Of a stretch of DNA of 33,026 nt, positions 1 to 7,583 are shown one piece after another. This DNA is from Candidatus Saccharimonadota bacterium (GTDB lineage Bacteria > Patescibacteriota > Saccharimonadia > Saccharimonadales > UBA4665): NCBI GenBank assembly GCA_003133385.1, contig PKXF01000004.1:46004-79029 (forward strand), written 5' to 3'. The notes under the pieces are model-generated. The model saw nothing but the letters and a program-made list of their open reading frames with translations, did no database searches and was not told the DNA's origin. How positions within the stretch are numbered: position 1 is the first letter of the stretch; each line of letters starts with the position of its first letter. A program made the position numbers and the translations under genes.

Positions 1-324
1 GTAGGCATAATTGGCGCCTAGCGCCCCGACCCCGGCCGGCAATAAGCGGTTAACGAGCATGGCAGCAAACTGCACAACTACGACTTCGTGATAGCGCAAA
101 CGCAAAGGGGCCAGCAGGCAATAGGTTAAAGCCGCCAACAGGTAAGTTGTTATCGTCAGGCCGACCGCCGTTAACGTCCAGACCAGCTTAAGATTGCCCA
201 AAAGGTGCCAGCTGTTCCGGAAAATAGATAACTGCGGTAGCAAAACGTAAAGGGCTAGAATAAACAACAAGGCCAAGAGTACCTGGCGGCGGTCAATAGA
301 AATTTTGGAGTTTGGACTCGCCAT
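1..324 (-). CDS. LPG synthase TM-domain family protein, partial (5' end only)
   Basis: An open frame of 108 codons runs from ATG at 324 off the left edge of the window. It starts MASPNSKISIDRRQ, followed by hydrophobic helices at about residues 14-32 and 48-70. The stretch NRLLPAGVGALGANYAY near residues 92-108 resembles the N-x-L-L-P-x-G-x-G segment of lysylphosphatidylglycerol synthase transmembrane-domain (flippase-like, UPF0104/YbhN) proteins, which sit in the cytoplasmic membrane and are linked to lipid modification or flipping. Only about a third of the usual 300 or more residues is visible, so the substrate cannot be inferred. The start is supported by a TATAAT box nine bases upstream with no Shine-Dalgarno. 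It is transcribed away from the gene at 434. The family call is from motif memory and is moderate. Confidence 0.55.
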   Translation of the reverse strand, partial: MASPNSKISIDRRQVLLALLFILALYVLLPQLSIFRNSWHLLGNLKLVWTLTAVGLTITTYLLAALTYCLLAPLRLRYHEVVVVQFAAMLVNRLLPAGVGALGANYAY

Positions 325-333
325 ACGCTAGTT

Positions 334-339
334 ATTATA
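334..339 (-). promoter_or_regulatory. -10 box, near-leaderless promoter of the gene ending at 1
   Basis: On the minus strand a perfect TATAAT lies nine bases before the ATG at 324. The expected transcription start is then about three bases before the start codon. No clear -35 and no Shine-Dalgarno are visible. Confidence 0.5.
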
Positions 340-433
340 GCCCGGACATGTTCAAAATCTTACCCAGTAACTACCACGACTATGTTTTAATAGGATATTA
401 ACTCAATCTAAAGCGAGGTGGATACTTCTTGAA

Positions 434-1372
434 ATGATACCCACTACTAATTCTGTCACCCCAACACTAAAAACCATGCGGCGGTGTATAGCAGTGGCCG
501 TAATGTATATCGTCCTTATTTTCATTTTGCCTGCCAACCACGGCACCATGCATTATTATCATCTTTCGGCCGTCGGATACCGAGTCGTCAACGTGGCCCT
601 GGCCCTGCCGACGATTGCCGTATGGTTTGCGGCCTTCTGGGGTTACGCCAAATTGCGTGAATACAGCAGCGCCATAGCTAGAAGTAAAGAAGGCCCGCAG
701 TTCGATGGGCTGGCAAGCGGTTGCGCCTGGCTGGCATGGAGCCTGCCGGTAACTACCCTCAGCGCATTCCTGCTGAACGGCCTAGCCAACAAGTGGCCGG
801 CTTTTCATAATTCAGCCATAATAATTTCCAATTACTTTGCCCTAATTCTGCCCCTTATTGCGTTCATTACCATCAGCCTGGCCGCCCGTGGGATGATTGG
901 TAAATCCCGTCTCAATATGGATCTGGCTGGCGCCCGCGTGTTGATGGCGATCTTTTTAGCAGGCGGCTTGGCGTATTGCTTCTTCATATTCCGCCACCTT
1001 GACCTGAACAGTTTGGCCAGCACGAATAATCCGTACTTTTTACCAGCCTGGCTGATGATAATAAGCGTTATCATTCCATACCTATACGCCTGGTTTATAG
1101 GGCTGCTGGCCGCCTACGAAATTAGCTTGTTCAGCGCTAATGTCCAAGGGTTACTGTACCGGCGGGCGCTGCTATATATGGTGAGCGGACTTGTTGCCGT
1201 GATACTCAGTTCGATTGCCTTGCAATATATAAGCAGCGTCGTGCCCAGGTCAGGTGACCTGTTGTTTGACTATAGGCTGCTGATAATTTTGGTGGTGCGG
1301 ATTGTTGGCGGCGTTGGTTTTTTTGTGCTGGCTATAGGCGCCAGCCGGCTCAAGAAGATTGAGGAGGTGTAG
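434..1372 (+). CDS. Polytopic membrane protein, about eight TM helices, unknown function
   Basis: The 312-residue protein has about eight hydrophobic segments, near residues 16-36, 50-70, 93-115, 127-148, 165-185, 203-225, 245-265 and 282-303. It has a short basic end (SRLKKIEEV) and no recognisable enzymatic motif. I do not recognise the family. It heads a tight group: its last codons carry GAGGAGGTG, which is also the ribosome binding site of the 91-residue gene starting 5 bases later, and a histidine kinase without its own membrane segments follows. I infer that it could be the membrane sensor or partner of that soluble kinase, but nothing in the protein proves it. GAGGTG at 415-420 lies 13 bases before the start, rather far. 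Confidence 0.8.
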   Translation: MIPTTNSVTPTLKTMRRCIAVAVMYIVLIFILPANHGTMHYYHLSAVGYRVVNVALALPTIAVWFAAFWGYAKLREYSSAIARSKEGPQFDGLASGCAWLAWSLPVTTLSAFLLNGLANKWPAFHNSAIIISNYFALILPLIAFITISLAARGMIGKSRLNMDLAGARVLMAIFLAGGLAYCFFIFRHLDLNSLASTNNPYFLPAWLMIISVIIPYLYAWFIGLLAAYEISLFSANVQGLLYRRALLYMVSGLVAVILSSIALQYISSVVPRSGDLLFDYRLLIILVVRIVGGVGFFVLAIGASRLKKIEEV

Positions 1373-1377
1373 GTATT

Positions 1378-1653
1378 ATGACCAGTAGCTCCAACGCCAC
1401 AATTTATGACAAAGTCGTGCGCATAACGCATGCGTATCTTGGCCCGGCCGCCAACCGTTTTATAGCCCGCCAAGTAAAAAACCACCTGCATAAACGCCCT
1501 GGCGATTTATCGCCGGCTGACCTGCTACACCTTATAGATTGGATCAGGGTTGCCGTTTCTTTGCTAACTGAGGACAGCGAGGTTGTTGAGCGCTACATTG
1601 CCGAACTGCAAAAACTGGCGCATAGTTATGGAAGGCAAACCGGTAAAAACTAA
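1378..1653 (+). CDS. Small helical protein between membrane protein and PAS kinase
   Basis: This 91-residue soluble protein has a strong Shine-Dalgarno (GAGGAGGTG at 1361-1369) formed by the last codons of the preceding gene. Its stop overlaps the start of the histidine kinase (TAATG at 1651-1655), so the three genes are probably translationally coupled. Predicted content is mostly helix. Conserved-looking segments are ITHAYLGPAANRFIARQ (about 16-32) and LLHLIDWIRVAVSLLTED (about 49-66). There is no catalytic motif and no membrane segment. A plausible role is an adaptor or regulatory partner of the kinase at 1653; this rests on position only. The coupling and codon use make it a convincing real gene, but the function is unknown. 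Confidence 0.8.
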   Translation: MTSSSNATIYDKVVRITHAYLGPAANRFIARQVKNHLHKRPGDLSPADLLHLIDWIRVAVSLLTEDSEVVERYIAELQKLAHSYGRQTGKN

Positions 1654-2816
1654 TGGGAACTGCCATGCCCAAGCTTGATAAAACAATACACCTGCCACTT
1701 TCGTATGAACGGCGTACCGAATCTGAAGCCTTGTTTAACAGTATGGGCGATGGCGCCATAACCACCGACGAATTCGGCAAGATTACCCGGGTTAACCCGG
1801 CCGCCCAACAAATTCTTGGCTACAAAGAGTCCGAGCTCATCGATGCCTGGCTCCCGAAAAAGATCATTGCCTTGTCATTTGACGGCAATATCATAAATCT
1901 TATTGACCGGCCGATTACCAAAACGTTCTTAACGGGTAAACCAATCTCCGCCAAGATGTACTACCGCCGAAAGGATGGGGAAAGAGTGCCGGTGGCCGTC
2001 AGTGCTTCGCCGATTATGTTGAACGGCAAACCGCTTGGGGGCATCGAAGTCTTCCGCGACATTACGCTTGAGCAAGAGGTTGACCGTATGAAAAGTGAAT
2101 TTATTTCATTGGCTTCACACCAGCTGCGCACGCCGCTGTCTGCCATTAAAACCTACACCCATATGCTGGCAGAGGGCTACATGGGCCCGTTGAATGCCGC
2201 CCAAAAGAAATCACTCAATACTATTGTTACGGCTTCCAACCGCATGAATGAGCTGATTAGCACCTTGCTAAACATCACCCGGATCGAGAGCGGCACGATT
2301 GAAATGACACCCAAAATGGTCCACATAGGGGCGGTCATTAACGAAGTGTTGCCTGAGTTACTTATTATGGCCGAGGAAAAAAAGATTACAGTTACGCTTG
2401 AAGTATCTAACACCGTACGTAACCGCATCAGGACCGACCCGTTAATAGTAAAAGAAGTTATAACTAACCTGGTAAGCAATGCCATTAAATACACGCCTAA
2501 GGACGGGGCAGTTGAAATTATGGTCAAGCCGCGGGCCAATGAAATATTGGTCGAAGTCCGTGATAGCGGCTGGGGCATACCGGCTTATGCCCAAGACCAG
2601 ATATTCAGCAAGTTTTTCCGTGGCCAGAACATTGTTAAGCGCGAAACCAACGGCACGGGACTGGGTTTGTACCTCGTAAAAGGCCTCATCGATGTACTAG
2701 GCGGTAAAATATGGTTTACATCCCAGGAGACCGTAGGCACCAGCTTTTTCTTTAGCTTGCCCCGCTCCAAACGCCCCGGTCCCACCCAAAAAATAGATAA
2801 AGGCTATAATTTGTAA
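1653..2816 (+). CDS. Soluble PAS-domain sensor histidine kinase
   Basis: A 387-residue cytosolic sensor kinase. A PAS domain covers roughly residues 20-138 (FNSMGDGAITTDEFGKITRV through VFRDITLEQEV). The dimerisation and phosphoacceptor helix contains ASHQLRTPLSA with His156. The HATPase domain shows the N box (NLVSNAIKYTP, Asn272 and Asn276), the G1 motif DSGWGIP (Asp304) and the G2 motif NGTGLGLYL (about 333-341). No signal peptide or membrane helix is visible. The start overlaps the previous stop; ATG at 1665 (Met5) is an alternative. A receiver-only response regulator follows 82 bases downstream and is the likely phosphotransfer partner. The PAS ligand is unknown, but redox or oxygen sensing would suit the nearby respiratory genes; that last point is inference. 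Confidence 0.93.
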   Translation: MGTAMPKLDKTIHLPLSYERRTESEALFNSMGDGAITTDEFGKITRVNPAAQQILGYKESELIDAWLPKKIIALSFDGNIINLIDRPITKTFLTGKPISAKMYYRRKDGERVPVAVSASPIMLNGKPLGGIEVFRDITLEQEVDRMKSEFISLASHQLRTPLSAIKTYTHMLAEGYMGPLNAAQKKSLNTIVTASNRMNELISTLLNITRIESGTIEMTPKMVHIGAVINEVLPELLIMAEEKKITVTLEVSNTVRNRIRTDPLIVKEVITNLVSNAIKYTPKDGAVEIMVKPRANEILVEVRDSGWGIPAYAQDQIFSKFFRGQNIVKRETNGTGLGLYLVKGLIDVLGGKIWFTSQETVGTSFFFSLPRSKRPGPTQKIDKGYNL

Positions 2817-2827
2817 GAAATGCAACA

Positions 2828-2855
2828 GTGACAGGCGCTCCGACTATGCTATAAA
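2828..2855 (+). promoter_or_regulatory. Candidate promoter for the receiver gene
   Basis: GTGACA at 2828-2833 and TATAAA at 2850-2855 are separated by 16 bases, each one mismatch from the sigma-70 consensus. Transcription would begin near 2862, giving a leader of about 36 bases with the Shine-Dalgarno GGAGG. This would uncouple the response regulator from the upstream kinase message. Confidence 0.4.
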
Positions 2856-2868
2856 TATATATGAAGAA

Positions 2869-2877
2869 ACGCTTAAG
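2869..2877 (-). promoter_or_regulatory. Shared intergenic motif CTTAAGCGT, copy 1
   Basis: The minus strand reads CTTAAGCGT in the leader of the receiver gene. The same nine bases occur upstream of cyoA and between the flavin dehydrogenase and ndh. A function as an operator is inference. Confidence 0.25.
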
Positions 2878-2897
2878 AAACTAAGTGGAGGCAAAAA

Positions 2898-3314
2898 ATG
2901 GCACGTGTATTAGTAGTTGAAGATGACCGCGATCTTAATAAAGCCTACTCTATTATCCTCAGGCATGAAGGCCATGAAGTTGTCTCGGCATTTGACGGCC
3001 AAGAGGCACTCGACAAGTTAACAGACTTTGAACCGGATTTGGTATTACTCGATCTTCTAATGCCGATCATGGGCGGTCTGGAGTTTTTGCAGCAATGGGA
3101 GAAATCCAAGAGGCAGCCAAATGTCAAAATCTTAATTTTCACCAACATGGAAAACTCGCCCGAAGTCGCTGAAGCCTACAAACTGGGGGCCGAACGCTGC
3201 ATTATTAAATCCTGGACCGCGCCCCACAACCTGGCCCGGGTGGTCAGCGACAGCTTAGCCGGCACAAGTAAGACCAAACGGTTAAAGGCTTCAAAGACTA
3301 AGACGCCAGTGTAG
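2898..3314 (+). CDS. Stand-alone receiver-domain response regulator
   Basis: A 138-residue single-domain CheY-like protein. It has the acidic pair Glu8-Asp9-Asp10 region (VVEDDRD), the phosphoacceptor Asp52 (LVLLDLLMP), the switch Thr82 (ILIFTN) and the conserved Lys104 (CIIKS). After residue 120 there is only a basic, probably disordered tail (TKRLKASKTKT) and no DNA-binding domain, so output is by protein contact. GGAGG lies just upstream of the start. It follows the PAS kinase and is probably its phosphorylation target. Its last 17 bases overlap the convergent CRP-type gene, so the two transcripts are antisense at their ends. A candidate promoter in the gap could let it be made separately from the kinase. 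Confidence 0.92.
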   Translation: MARVLVVEDDRDLNKAYSIILRHEGHEVVSAFDGQEALDKLTDFEPDLVLLDLLMPIMGGLEFLQQWEKSKRQPNVKILIFTNMENSPEVAEAYKLGAERCIIKSWTAPHNLARVVSDSLAGTSKTKRLKASKTKTPV

Positions 3315-3996
3315 CGGCTTCTATATCAGCCATAAATTGATCATTTAGCCGCTGAGTAAGTTTATGGCGGTCTAACTGGTATGGCGTGTGCTTGCTGTAA
3401 TAGATAACACCTTGTTTTTTCAGTTTATTCAGTTCAGTTGCGGCTGTTTCACGGGTGAGACCGGTAAGGTTGGCGAAGTCTTGATGGGTCAGTTCCAATA
3501 GTATCTCAATCTTGTCATCAGCCAATGGGCGTCCATAAGTCAGTGCTAAGTAGTGCAGACTGTAAATGAGCTTGTCGCTGGCCCTGGAATGCTGAAGGGC
3601 ATTAAGCCTAAGACTAGCACCGATTTGATCTGATAAAACATGCTGTAGCTCCTGAAATAACAGCTCCGGCCGTTTTTTTATAAAAGTAACGAACTGTGCG
3701 CGGTCAATGGCATAGACTTGGACTTCCGGCGTAAACGCCTCGTAGTAATACATGGCGTTAGACGCCTTACCATAGACCCAGGAAGCCGGAAAGGTGCTGT
3801 CTGGCGCATAGAAGGCCACTGGCTTCTCGTCGCCGTTGACGCTCAGGTTATAGGCTTTGACGCTGCCCGATTTGATAACGTAAGCCGTCCTAGGCACTTC
3901 GCCCTGAAAAATAATAACTTCGCCTTTTTTAAAAGTGCGAACCGGATGCCGTTCTAAAAACAGGTGCAAATAGTTGACTGCCACTTGATCGCTCAT
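3298..3996 (-). CDS. CRP/FNR-family transcription regulator
   Basis: A 232-residue protein with an N-terminal cyclic-nucleotide-binding-type beta barrel (about 20-125; FKKGEVIIFQGEVPRTAYVI and IKSGSVKAY), a long dimerisation helix (about 112-150) and a C-terminal winged helix-turn-helix (about 165-205). The recognition helix reads LTRETAATELNKL, with Arg182 and Glu183 where E. coli CRP has Arg180 and Glu181, the residues that read the GTGA core; the position of CRP Arg185 is Thr. The protein has no cysteine, so an FNR-type iron-sulfur cluster is excluded, and the Arg-Ser pair that holds cAMP phosphate is not seen, so the ligand is unknown. CRP-like palindromes occur elsewhere in the window. 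A -10-like TATGCT lies six bases before the ATG, suggesting a leaderless message. Confidence 0.9.
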   Translation of the reverse strand: MSDQVAVNYLHLFLERHPVRTFKKGEVIIFQGEVPRTAYVIKSGSVKAYNLSVNGDEKPVAFYAPDSTFPASWVYGKASNAMYYYEAFTPEVQVYAIDRAQFVTFIKKRPELLFQELQHVLSDQIGASLRLNALQHSRASDKLIYSLHYLALTYGRPLADDKIEILLELTHQDFANLTGLTRETAATELNKLKKQGVIYYSKHTPYQLDRHKLTQRLNDQFMADIEAATLAS

Positions 3997-4002
3997 ATAC
4001 GG

Positions 4003-4008
4003 AGCATA
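4003..4008 (-). promoter_or_regulatory. -10 box, leaderless promoter of the CRP-type gene
   Basis: The minus strand has TATGCT six bases before the ATG at 3996, preceded by TG one base upstream (extended -10). With normal spacing the start codon itself would be the first transcribed base. The hexamer matches only four of six consensus bases. Confidence 0.35.
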
Positions 4009-4047
4009 CCATTCATTGCCCGTCTAAACCACCCATACTGCAGCATT

Positions 4048-4071
4048 CTGTCACAAAATTATAAGGGACAG
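4048..4071. promoter_or_regulatory. Imperfect inverted repeat, possible operator
   Basis: The arms CTGTCAC and GGGACAG are separated by AT-rich spacer, giving CTGTC...GACAG symmetry with one internal mismatch per arm. It lies in the 198-base gap between the divergent CRP-type and ABC permease genes, about 40 bases upstream of the predicted CRP-gene -10. It differs from the TGTGA-type sites at 25699 and 32981. Autoregulation or control by the OmpR-type regulator at 6900 are both possible. Confidence 0.3.
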
Positions 4072-4194
4072 TTCTCGTAGTCATGGCTTGCGATAGCACT
4101 AAGGGTTAAGCAATTCCTCAGCTTGTACCTGTGTAATCATGCTCAGTCACTACTATATTAAAGATTAACTATACAAAGAGGACTTTTAACTATT

Positions 4195-5577
4195 ATGAAC
4201 GTAGTTAGCCGCGGTATCCGCAACGCCTTCCGCAACGTTATACGTACGTTCTCAATCGTTATCATCCTTGGTCTCAGCATCGGCTTAAGCCTGACTATGC
4301 TGATAGCCCACCAAGCAGTCGGCGACAAAATCCAATCAATCAAAGCATCGGTCGGCAACACCGTCAGCATCTCGCCAGCCGGAGCCCGGGGCTTTGAAGG
4401 TGGCGGCAACCCGTTAACCGCAGCAAATTTGAATTCTGTTAAGTCTTTGCCGCATGTGCTGTCAAACGTAGCCACGCTCTCAGACCGACTGACAAGCAGT
4501 AATTCCAGCCTGCAGTCGGCCATAGATGCCGGCGCGCTCGGCAAACGCTTCAGCCAAAACAGCGGCTTTGTATTCCATGCCCAAACCGGCGAAGCTATTG
4601 GCGTTGGCGGACCGGGCGGCGGAGGCAGTTTCAGCTTCACGCCGCCCGTCACAGTAACCGGCACTAACGCTCCGACCAATCTATCGGCAGGCCCCCTGGG
4701 CGGTGGCGGTACGTTTACACTCAAGTCCGGCAGCGTCTTTAGCGCCAACAGCACCGCTGACGTAGCTTTAGTTAGCACCTCAATTGCCAGCAAGAACAAC
4801 CTAAAAGTCGGTTCATCTTTTACGGCTTATAACACCGCTGTTCAAGTCGTCGGCATTTTTGATGCTGGCAACACTTTCAGTAATAACCAGGTAATCCTGC
4901 CGCTAGCTACCGAGCAGAATCTAAGCAGCCAAACTGGCGACCTGACCAGCATTACCCTGAACGTCGATTCGATTAGCAATGTTAGTACCGTAACTTCAGC
5001 CGCCTCCAAGGCACTTGGTAGCTCGGCAGACGTCACTAATGCAGCATCCGATGCCCAAACTACCATAACCCCGCTGCAGAATATCCAGAGCATCTCGCTC
5101 TATAGCCTGATCGGGGCGGTTATTGCCGGCGCCATCATCATTCTGCTAACCATGATCATGATAGTCCGTGAGCGCCGGCGCGAGATCGGCGTTATAAAAG
5201 CCATTGGCGGCAGCAATGTCAAAGTTATGGGCCAGTTCATGGTGGAAGCCGTTACCTTTACGTTCATGGCGGCAGTCATCGGTATCGGACTTGGCGTACT
5301 TGCCGGTAATCCCATTACGCGTCTGTTGGTTAATAATAGCTCGTCTTCGGCGTCAGTTGCTACTCCATTTGGCGGTGGTGGTGGCCGCGTACTCAGAGCA
5401 GGCGGCCACGGTTTCGGTGCACTCCGTAACAACTTCTCCAACATCCATGCCATCATCGGCTGGAATATTATCCTCTACGGACTAGCGGCGGCTCTGATCA
5501 TAGCAATCGTAGGCAGCGGTCTGGCGTCGTTGTTTATCGCAAAAATCAGGCCAGCTGAAGTTATGAGGGTCGAGTAG
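4195..5577 (+). CDS. ABC transporter permease, MacB/FtsX type
   Basis: A 460-residue integral membrane protein with the MacB-type layout: one N-terminal helix (about 18-39), a large extracytoplasmic domain (about 40-300), and three C-terminal helices (about 302-324, 350-370, 425-448). The cytoplasmic loop VRERRREIGVIKAIGG (about 324-339) is the FtsX-family coupling signature. The outer domain carries low-complexity Gly-rich insertions (about 138-145, 168-173, 393-408). AGAGGAC upstream provides a ribosome binding site. The ATPase gene follows after 50 bases, then an anchored outer protein and a two-component system. Such four-TM permeases act with a dimeric ATPase as mechanotransmitters, often in peptide, lipoprotein or antibiotic handling; the substrate here is unknown. 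Confidence 0.88.
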   Translation: MNVVSRGIRNAFRNVIRTFSIVIILGLSIGLSLTMLIAHQAVGDKIQSIKASVGNTVSISPAGARGFEGGGNPLTAANLNSVKSLPHVLSNVATLSDRLTSSNSSLQSAIDAGALGKRFSQNSGFVFHAQTGEAIGVGGPGGGGSFSFTPPVTVTGTNAPTNLSAGPLGGGGTFTLKSGSVFSANSTADVALVSTSIASKNNLKVGSSFTAYNTAVQVVGIFDAGNTFSNNQVILPLATEQNLSSQTGDLTSITLNVDSISNVSTVTSAASKALGSSADVTNAASDAQTTITPLQNIQSISLYSLIGAVIAGAIIILLTMIMIVRERRREIGVIKAIGGSNVKVMGQFMVEAVTFTFMAAVIGIGLGVLAGNPITRLLVNNSSSSASVATPFGGGGGRVLRAGGHGFGALRNNFSNIHAIIGWNIILYGLAAALIIAIVGSGLASLFIAKIRPAEVMRVE

Positions 5578-5627
5578 GCCATGAATAAACTGCCGTCCAT
5601 ACCTAAAGCAGCGGAAAGGGGACAACT

Positions 5628-6302
5628 ATGTTAGAAGTTAAAAAGATCAAACGTCTTTTTAAGAGCGGTGACTTGCAAGTTGCCGCAGTTAACGGCGTGT
5701 CCTTCAGCGTACCCGATGGCCAGTTCGCCAGCATTGTCGGCCGTAGTGGTAGCGGCAAAAGCACGCTGCTCAGTCTGCTAGGCGCGTTGGATAAACCGAC
5801 CAGCGGCAGTATCAAGGTCGACGGCGAGGATATTACCCAGCTAAACGACCACAGCTTAATTCGCTACCGTTGCCAAAAAATCGGTTTTGTCTTTCAGAGC
5901 TACAATTTGGTGCCAAACCTAACAGCTGCCGAAAATGTTATGCTGCCAATGGAATTTGCCGGGGTTGGCGCTAAAGAACGCCAAGAGCGCGCCGTAACAT
6001 TGCTGCAACAAGTCGGGCTGACCGAAAACGAAATAGGCCGCAAGCCGGGTCGCCTGAGCGGCGGCCAGCAGCAGCGGGTTGCCATTGCCAGAGCGTTGGC
6101 TAATAAGCCAAAATTAATCCTGGCCGATGAACCGACCGGAAATCTTGATAGCCAGACGGGCAAAATGATCTTTGACCTTTTGCACGGTCTAGCTAAGAGC
6201 GAAAAAACCACCATTATTGTTGTGACTCATGACCTGGAAATCGCTGGGAAAACTGACCGGGCCTTCCAGCTCAAAGATGGTAAATTGCAGGAGAAGAAGT
6301 AA
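5628..6302 (+). CDS. ABC transporter ATP-binding protein, LolD/MacB type
   Basis: A 224-residue nucleotide-binding subunit with all motifs intact: Walker [10 protein letters not shown] (about 38-46), Q loop VFQSYNL (about 88-94), signature LSGGQQQR (143-150), Walker [13 protein letters not shown] (163-174) and the switch His in VVTHD (about 198-202). Length and sequence fit the LolD/MacB/FtsE branch that pairs with FtsX-type permeases, here the gene directly upstream. The start ATG follows GGAAAGGGGAC. It ends one base before the ATG of the next gene, whose ribosome binding site (GGAGAAGAAG) lies within its last codons, so coupled expression is expected. Confidence 0.95.
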   Translation: MLEVKKIKRLFKSGDLQVAAVNGVSFSVPDGQFASIVGRSGSGKSTLLSLLGALDKPTSGSIKVDGEDITQLNDHSLIRYRCQKIGFVFQSYNLVPNLTAAENVMLPMEFAGVGAKERQERAVTLLQQVGLTENEIGRKPGRLSGGQQQRVAIARALANKPKLILADEPTGNLDSQTGKMIFDLLHGLAKSEKTTIIVVTHDLEIAGKTDRAFQLKDGKLQEKK

Positions 6303-6303
6303 G

Positions 6304-6846
6304 ATGGCAGACAAAATTGTAAGCGGTGAAGAATACCAGGCTATGAGCCGGAAACCGGCAAAACCGGGCCACGAAGTTTCGTTATCGAGCAACACGATTG
6401 TTATAGTGGTCGTTGTTATAGTACTGTGCCGTTTAAGCTTTTTGGGCGGCGCAGCTTATGGTAAACATAATGCCCGGGCAGCGACTGCCACAACGTCTGC
6501 CTTTGGCGGTGGACCAGGTGGTTACGGCGGCGGCTTCCGTAATGGTGGCGGCTTTGGACAAGTGACAGCAGTTAGCAGTACAAGTATTACCGTGCAAAAT
6601 CCCCGGTCCGGTACAAGTAAGACCTATACAATCACTAGCTCTACGACAATTACCGATAACGGTCAGGCGGTTAGCGCTAGTAGCATCCAAACCGGCGCTA
6701 CCGTTATCGTACGGGTTGCCAGTTCAGGAAGCACTACAGCAACCAGCATTATGGTCAACCCCAGCTATGGTGGGGCATCAAGTAGCAGTGGTGGCAGCGC
6801 CGGCGGTAGTAGTACGACAAGTGGCAGTGCTACTGTCGTCCAGTAA
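6304..6846 (+). CDS. Membrane-anchored extracellular protein with DUF5666-like domain
   Basis: I chose ATG at 6304, with GGAGAAGAAG just upstream, over an upstream ATG at 6229 that would overlap the ATPase gene. The 180-residue product has a short basic cytoplasmic end, one membrane helix (about 30-50, very rich in Val and Ile), a Gly-rich linker (67-84) and a small beta domain (about 85-152) of the FGQVTAVSSTSITVQN type, resembling DUF5666. It ends in a Ser/Gly/Thr-rich tail, probably exposed on the surface. Its place between the ABC transporter and the two-component system suggests an accessory binding protein for the transporter; this is inferred from gene order. Confidence 0.75.
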   Translation: MADKIVSGEEYQAMSRKPAKPGHEVSLSSNTIVIVVVVIVLCRLSFLGGAAYGKHNARAATATTSAFGGGPGGYGGGFRNGGGFGQVTAVSSTSITVQNPRSGTSKTYTITSSTTITDNGQAVSASSIQTGATVIVRVASSGSTTATSIMVNPSYGGASSSSGGSAGGSSTTSGSATVVQ

Positions 6847-6886
6847 AGACTGCCCTTATGCTACAGCTAATTTTCAACCGTGGCCT

Positions 6887-6892
6887 TATAAT
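6887..6892 (+). promoter_or_regulatory. -10 box, leaderless promoter of the OmpR-type regulator
   Basis: A perfect TATAAT lies seven bases before the ATG at 6900. There is no Shine-Dalgarno and no convincing -35. Transcription would start at or one base before the start codon. Confidence 0.5.
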
Positions 6893-6899
6893 ATAGAGT

Positions 6900-7580
6900 A
6901 TGAGGATACTAGTTATTGAAGACGAGCCAAAGATTGCCCAGGCTGTCAAACGTGGCCTGGAGCTTAAAGGCTTTGCCGTTGACGTAGTATACGACGCCGA
7001 TACCGGACTGGCCTACGCCAGCGATCCTGACTATGACGCAATCGTACTCGACCGCATGTTGCCCGGCAGTATGGATGGCGTTAAGTTATGCCAAAAACTC
7101 CGCAGTGACGATATAAGCACTCCGATTATTATGCTGACGGCCCGGGGCACCATCGGTGACCGCGTCGAGGGTCTGAACAGCGGAGCCGACGACTACCTGG
7201 TCAAACCATTTTCATTTGATGAATTAACCGCTCGCGTCCGGGCGTTGCTCCGCCGGCCGCCGGTCCAGGTCGGCACATCGCTGAAACTAGCCGACTTGAC
7301 CCTAGACACTGGCAGCTATGAAGTACGCCGGGGCGAGCAGCCAATCAAGCTATCCCACAAGGAATTCACCTTACTGGAGTACCTTATGCATCATCCCGGG
7401 CAGGTTATAACCAAAGATATGATTATCAGCCATGTATGGGACCAGGACGCCGACATTCTGCCAAATACCATTGAGGTATATATCGGTTATCTCCGCAATA
7501 AGATCGACCGGCCATTCCCCAAATCCGAAGCGCTGCTGCAGACTGTGCGAGGCTTCGGCTATAAGTTAAGTACCGGCTAA
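6900..7580 (+). CDS. OmpR/PhoB-family response regulator
   Basis: A 226-residue transcription factor. The receiver domain (1-118) has the acidic cluster EDE at 7-9, phosphoacceptor Asp51 (IVLDRMLPG), Thr in MLTARG and Lys in YLVKPFSF. The winged-helix domain of the OmpR type occupies about 128-224 (LSHKEFTLLEYL, then DILPNTIEVYIGYLRNKID and VRGFGYKL). The sensor kinase starts three bases after its stop. The pair sits directly downstream of an FtsX/MacB-type transporter and is likely to control it in response to an envelope or toxic-compound signal, as in many transporter-linked systems; the direct target is inferred from context. Confidence 0.95.
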   Translation: MRILVIEDEPKIAQAVKRGLELKGFAVDVVYDADTGLAYASDPDYDAIVLDRMLPGSMDGVKLCQKLRSDDISTPIIMLTARGTIGDRVEGLNSGADDYLVKPFSFDELTARVRALLRRPPVQVGTSLKLADLTLDTGSYEVRRGEQPIKLSHKEFTLLEYLMHHPGQVITKDMIISHVWDQDADILPNTIEVYIGYLRNKIDRPFPKSEALLQTVRGFGYKLSTG

Positions 7581-7583
7581 TCT

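Noticed and set aside
3997-4194. RNA gene or riboswitch in the 198-base gap
   Set aside because: No tRNA-like fold, long stem or terminator was found; only the inverted repeat and start signals could be supported.
4600-4720. Gly-rich coding stretches of the permease as a DNA repeat or mobile element
   Set aside because: The nucleotide sequence is not a regular repeat; it reflects Gly codons in a loop of the protein.
6229-6303. N-terminal extension of the DUF5666-like protein from ATG 6229
   Set aside because: It would overlap the ABC ATPase gene, and the ATG at 6304 has its own good ribosome binding site.
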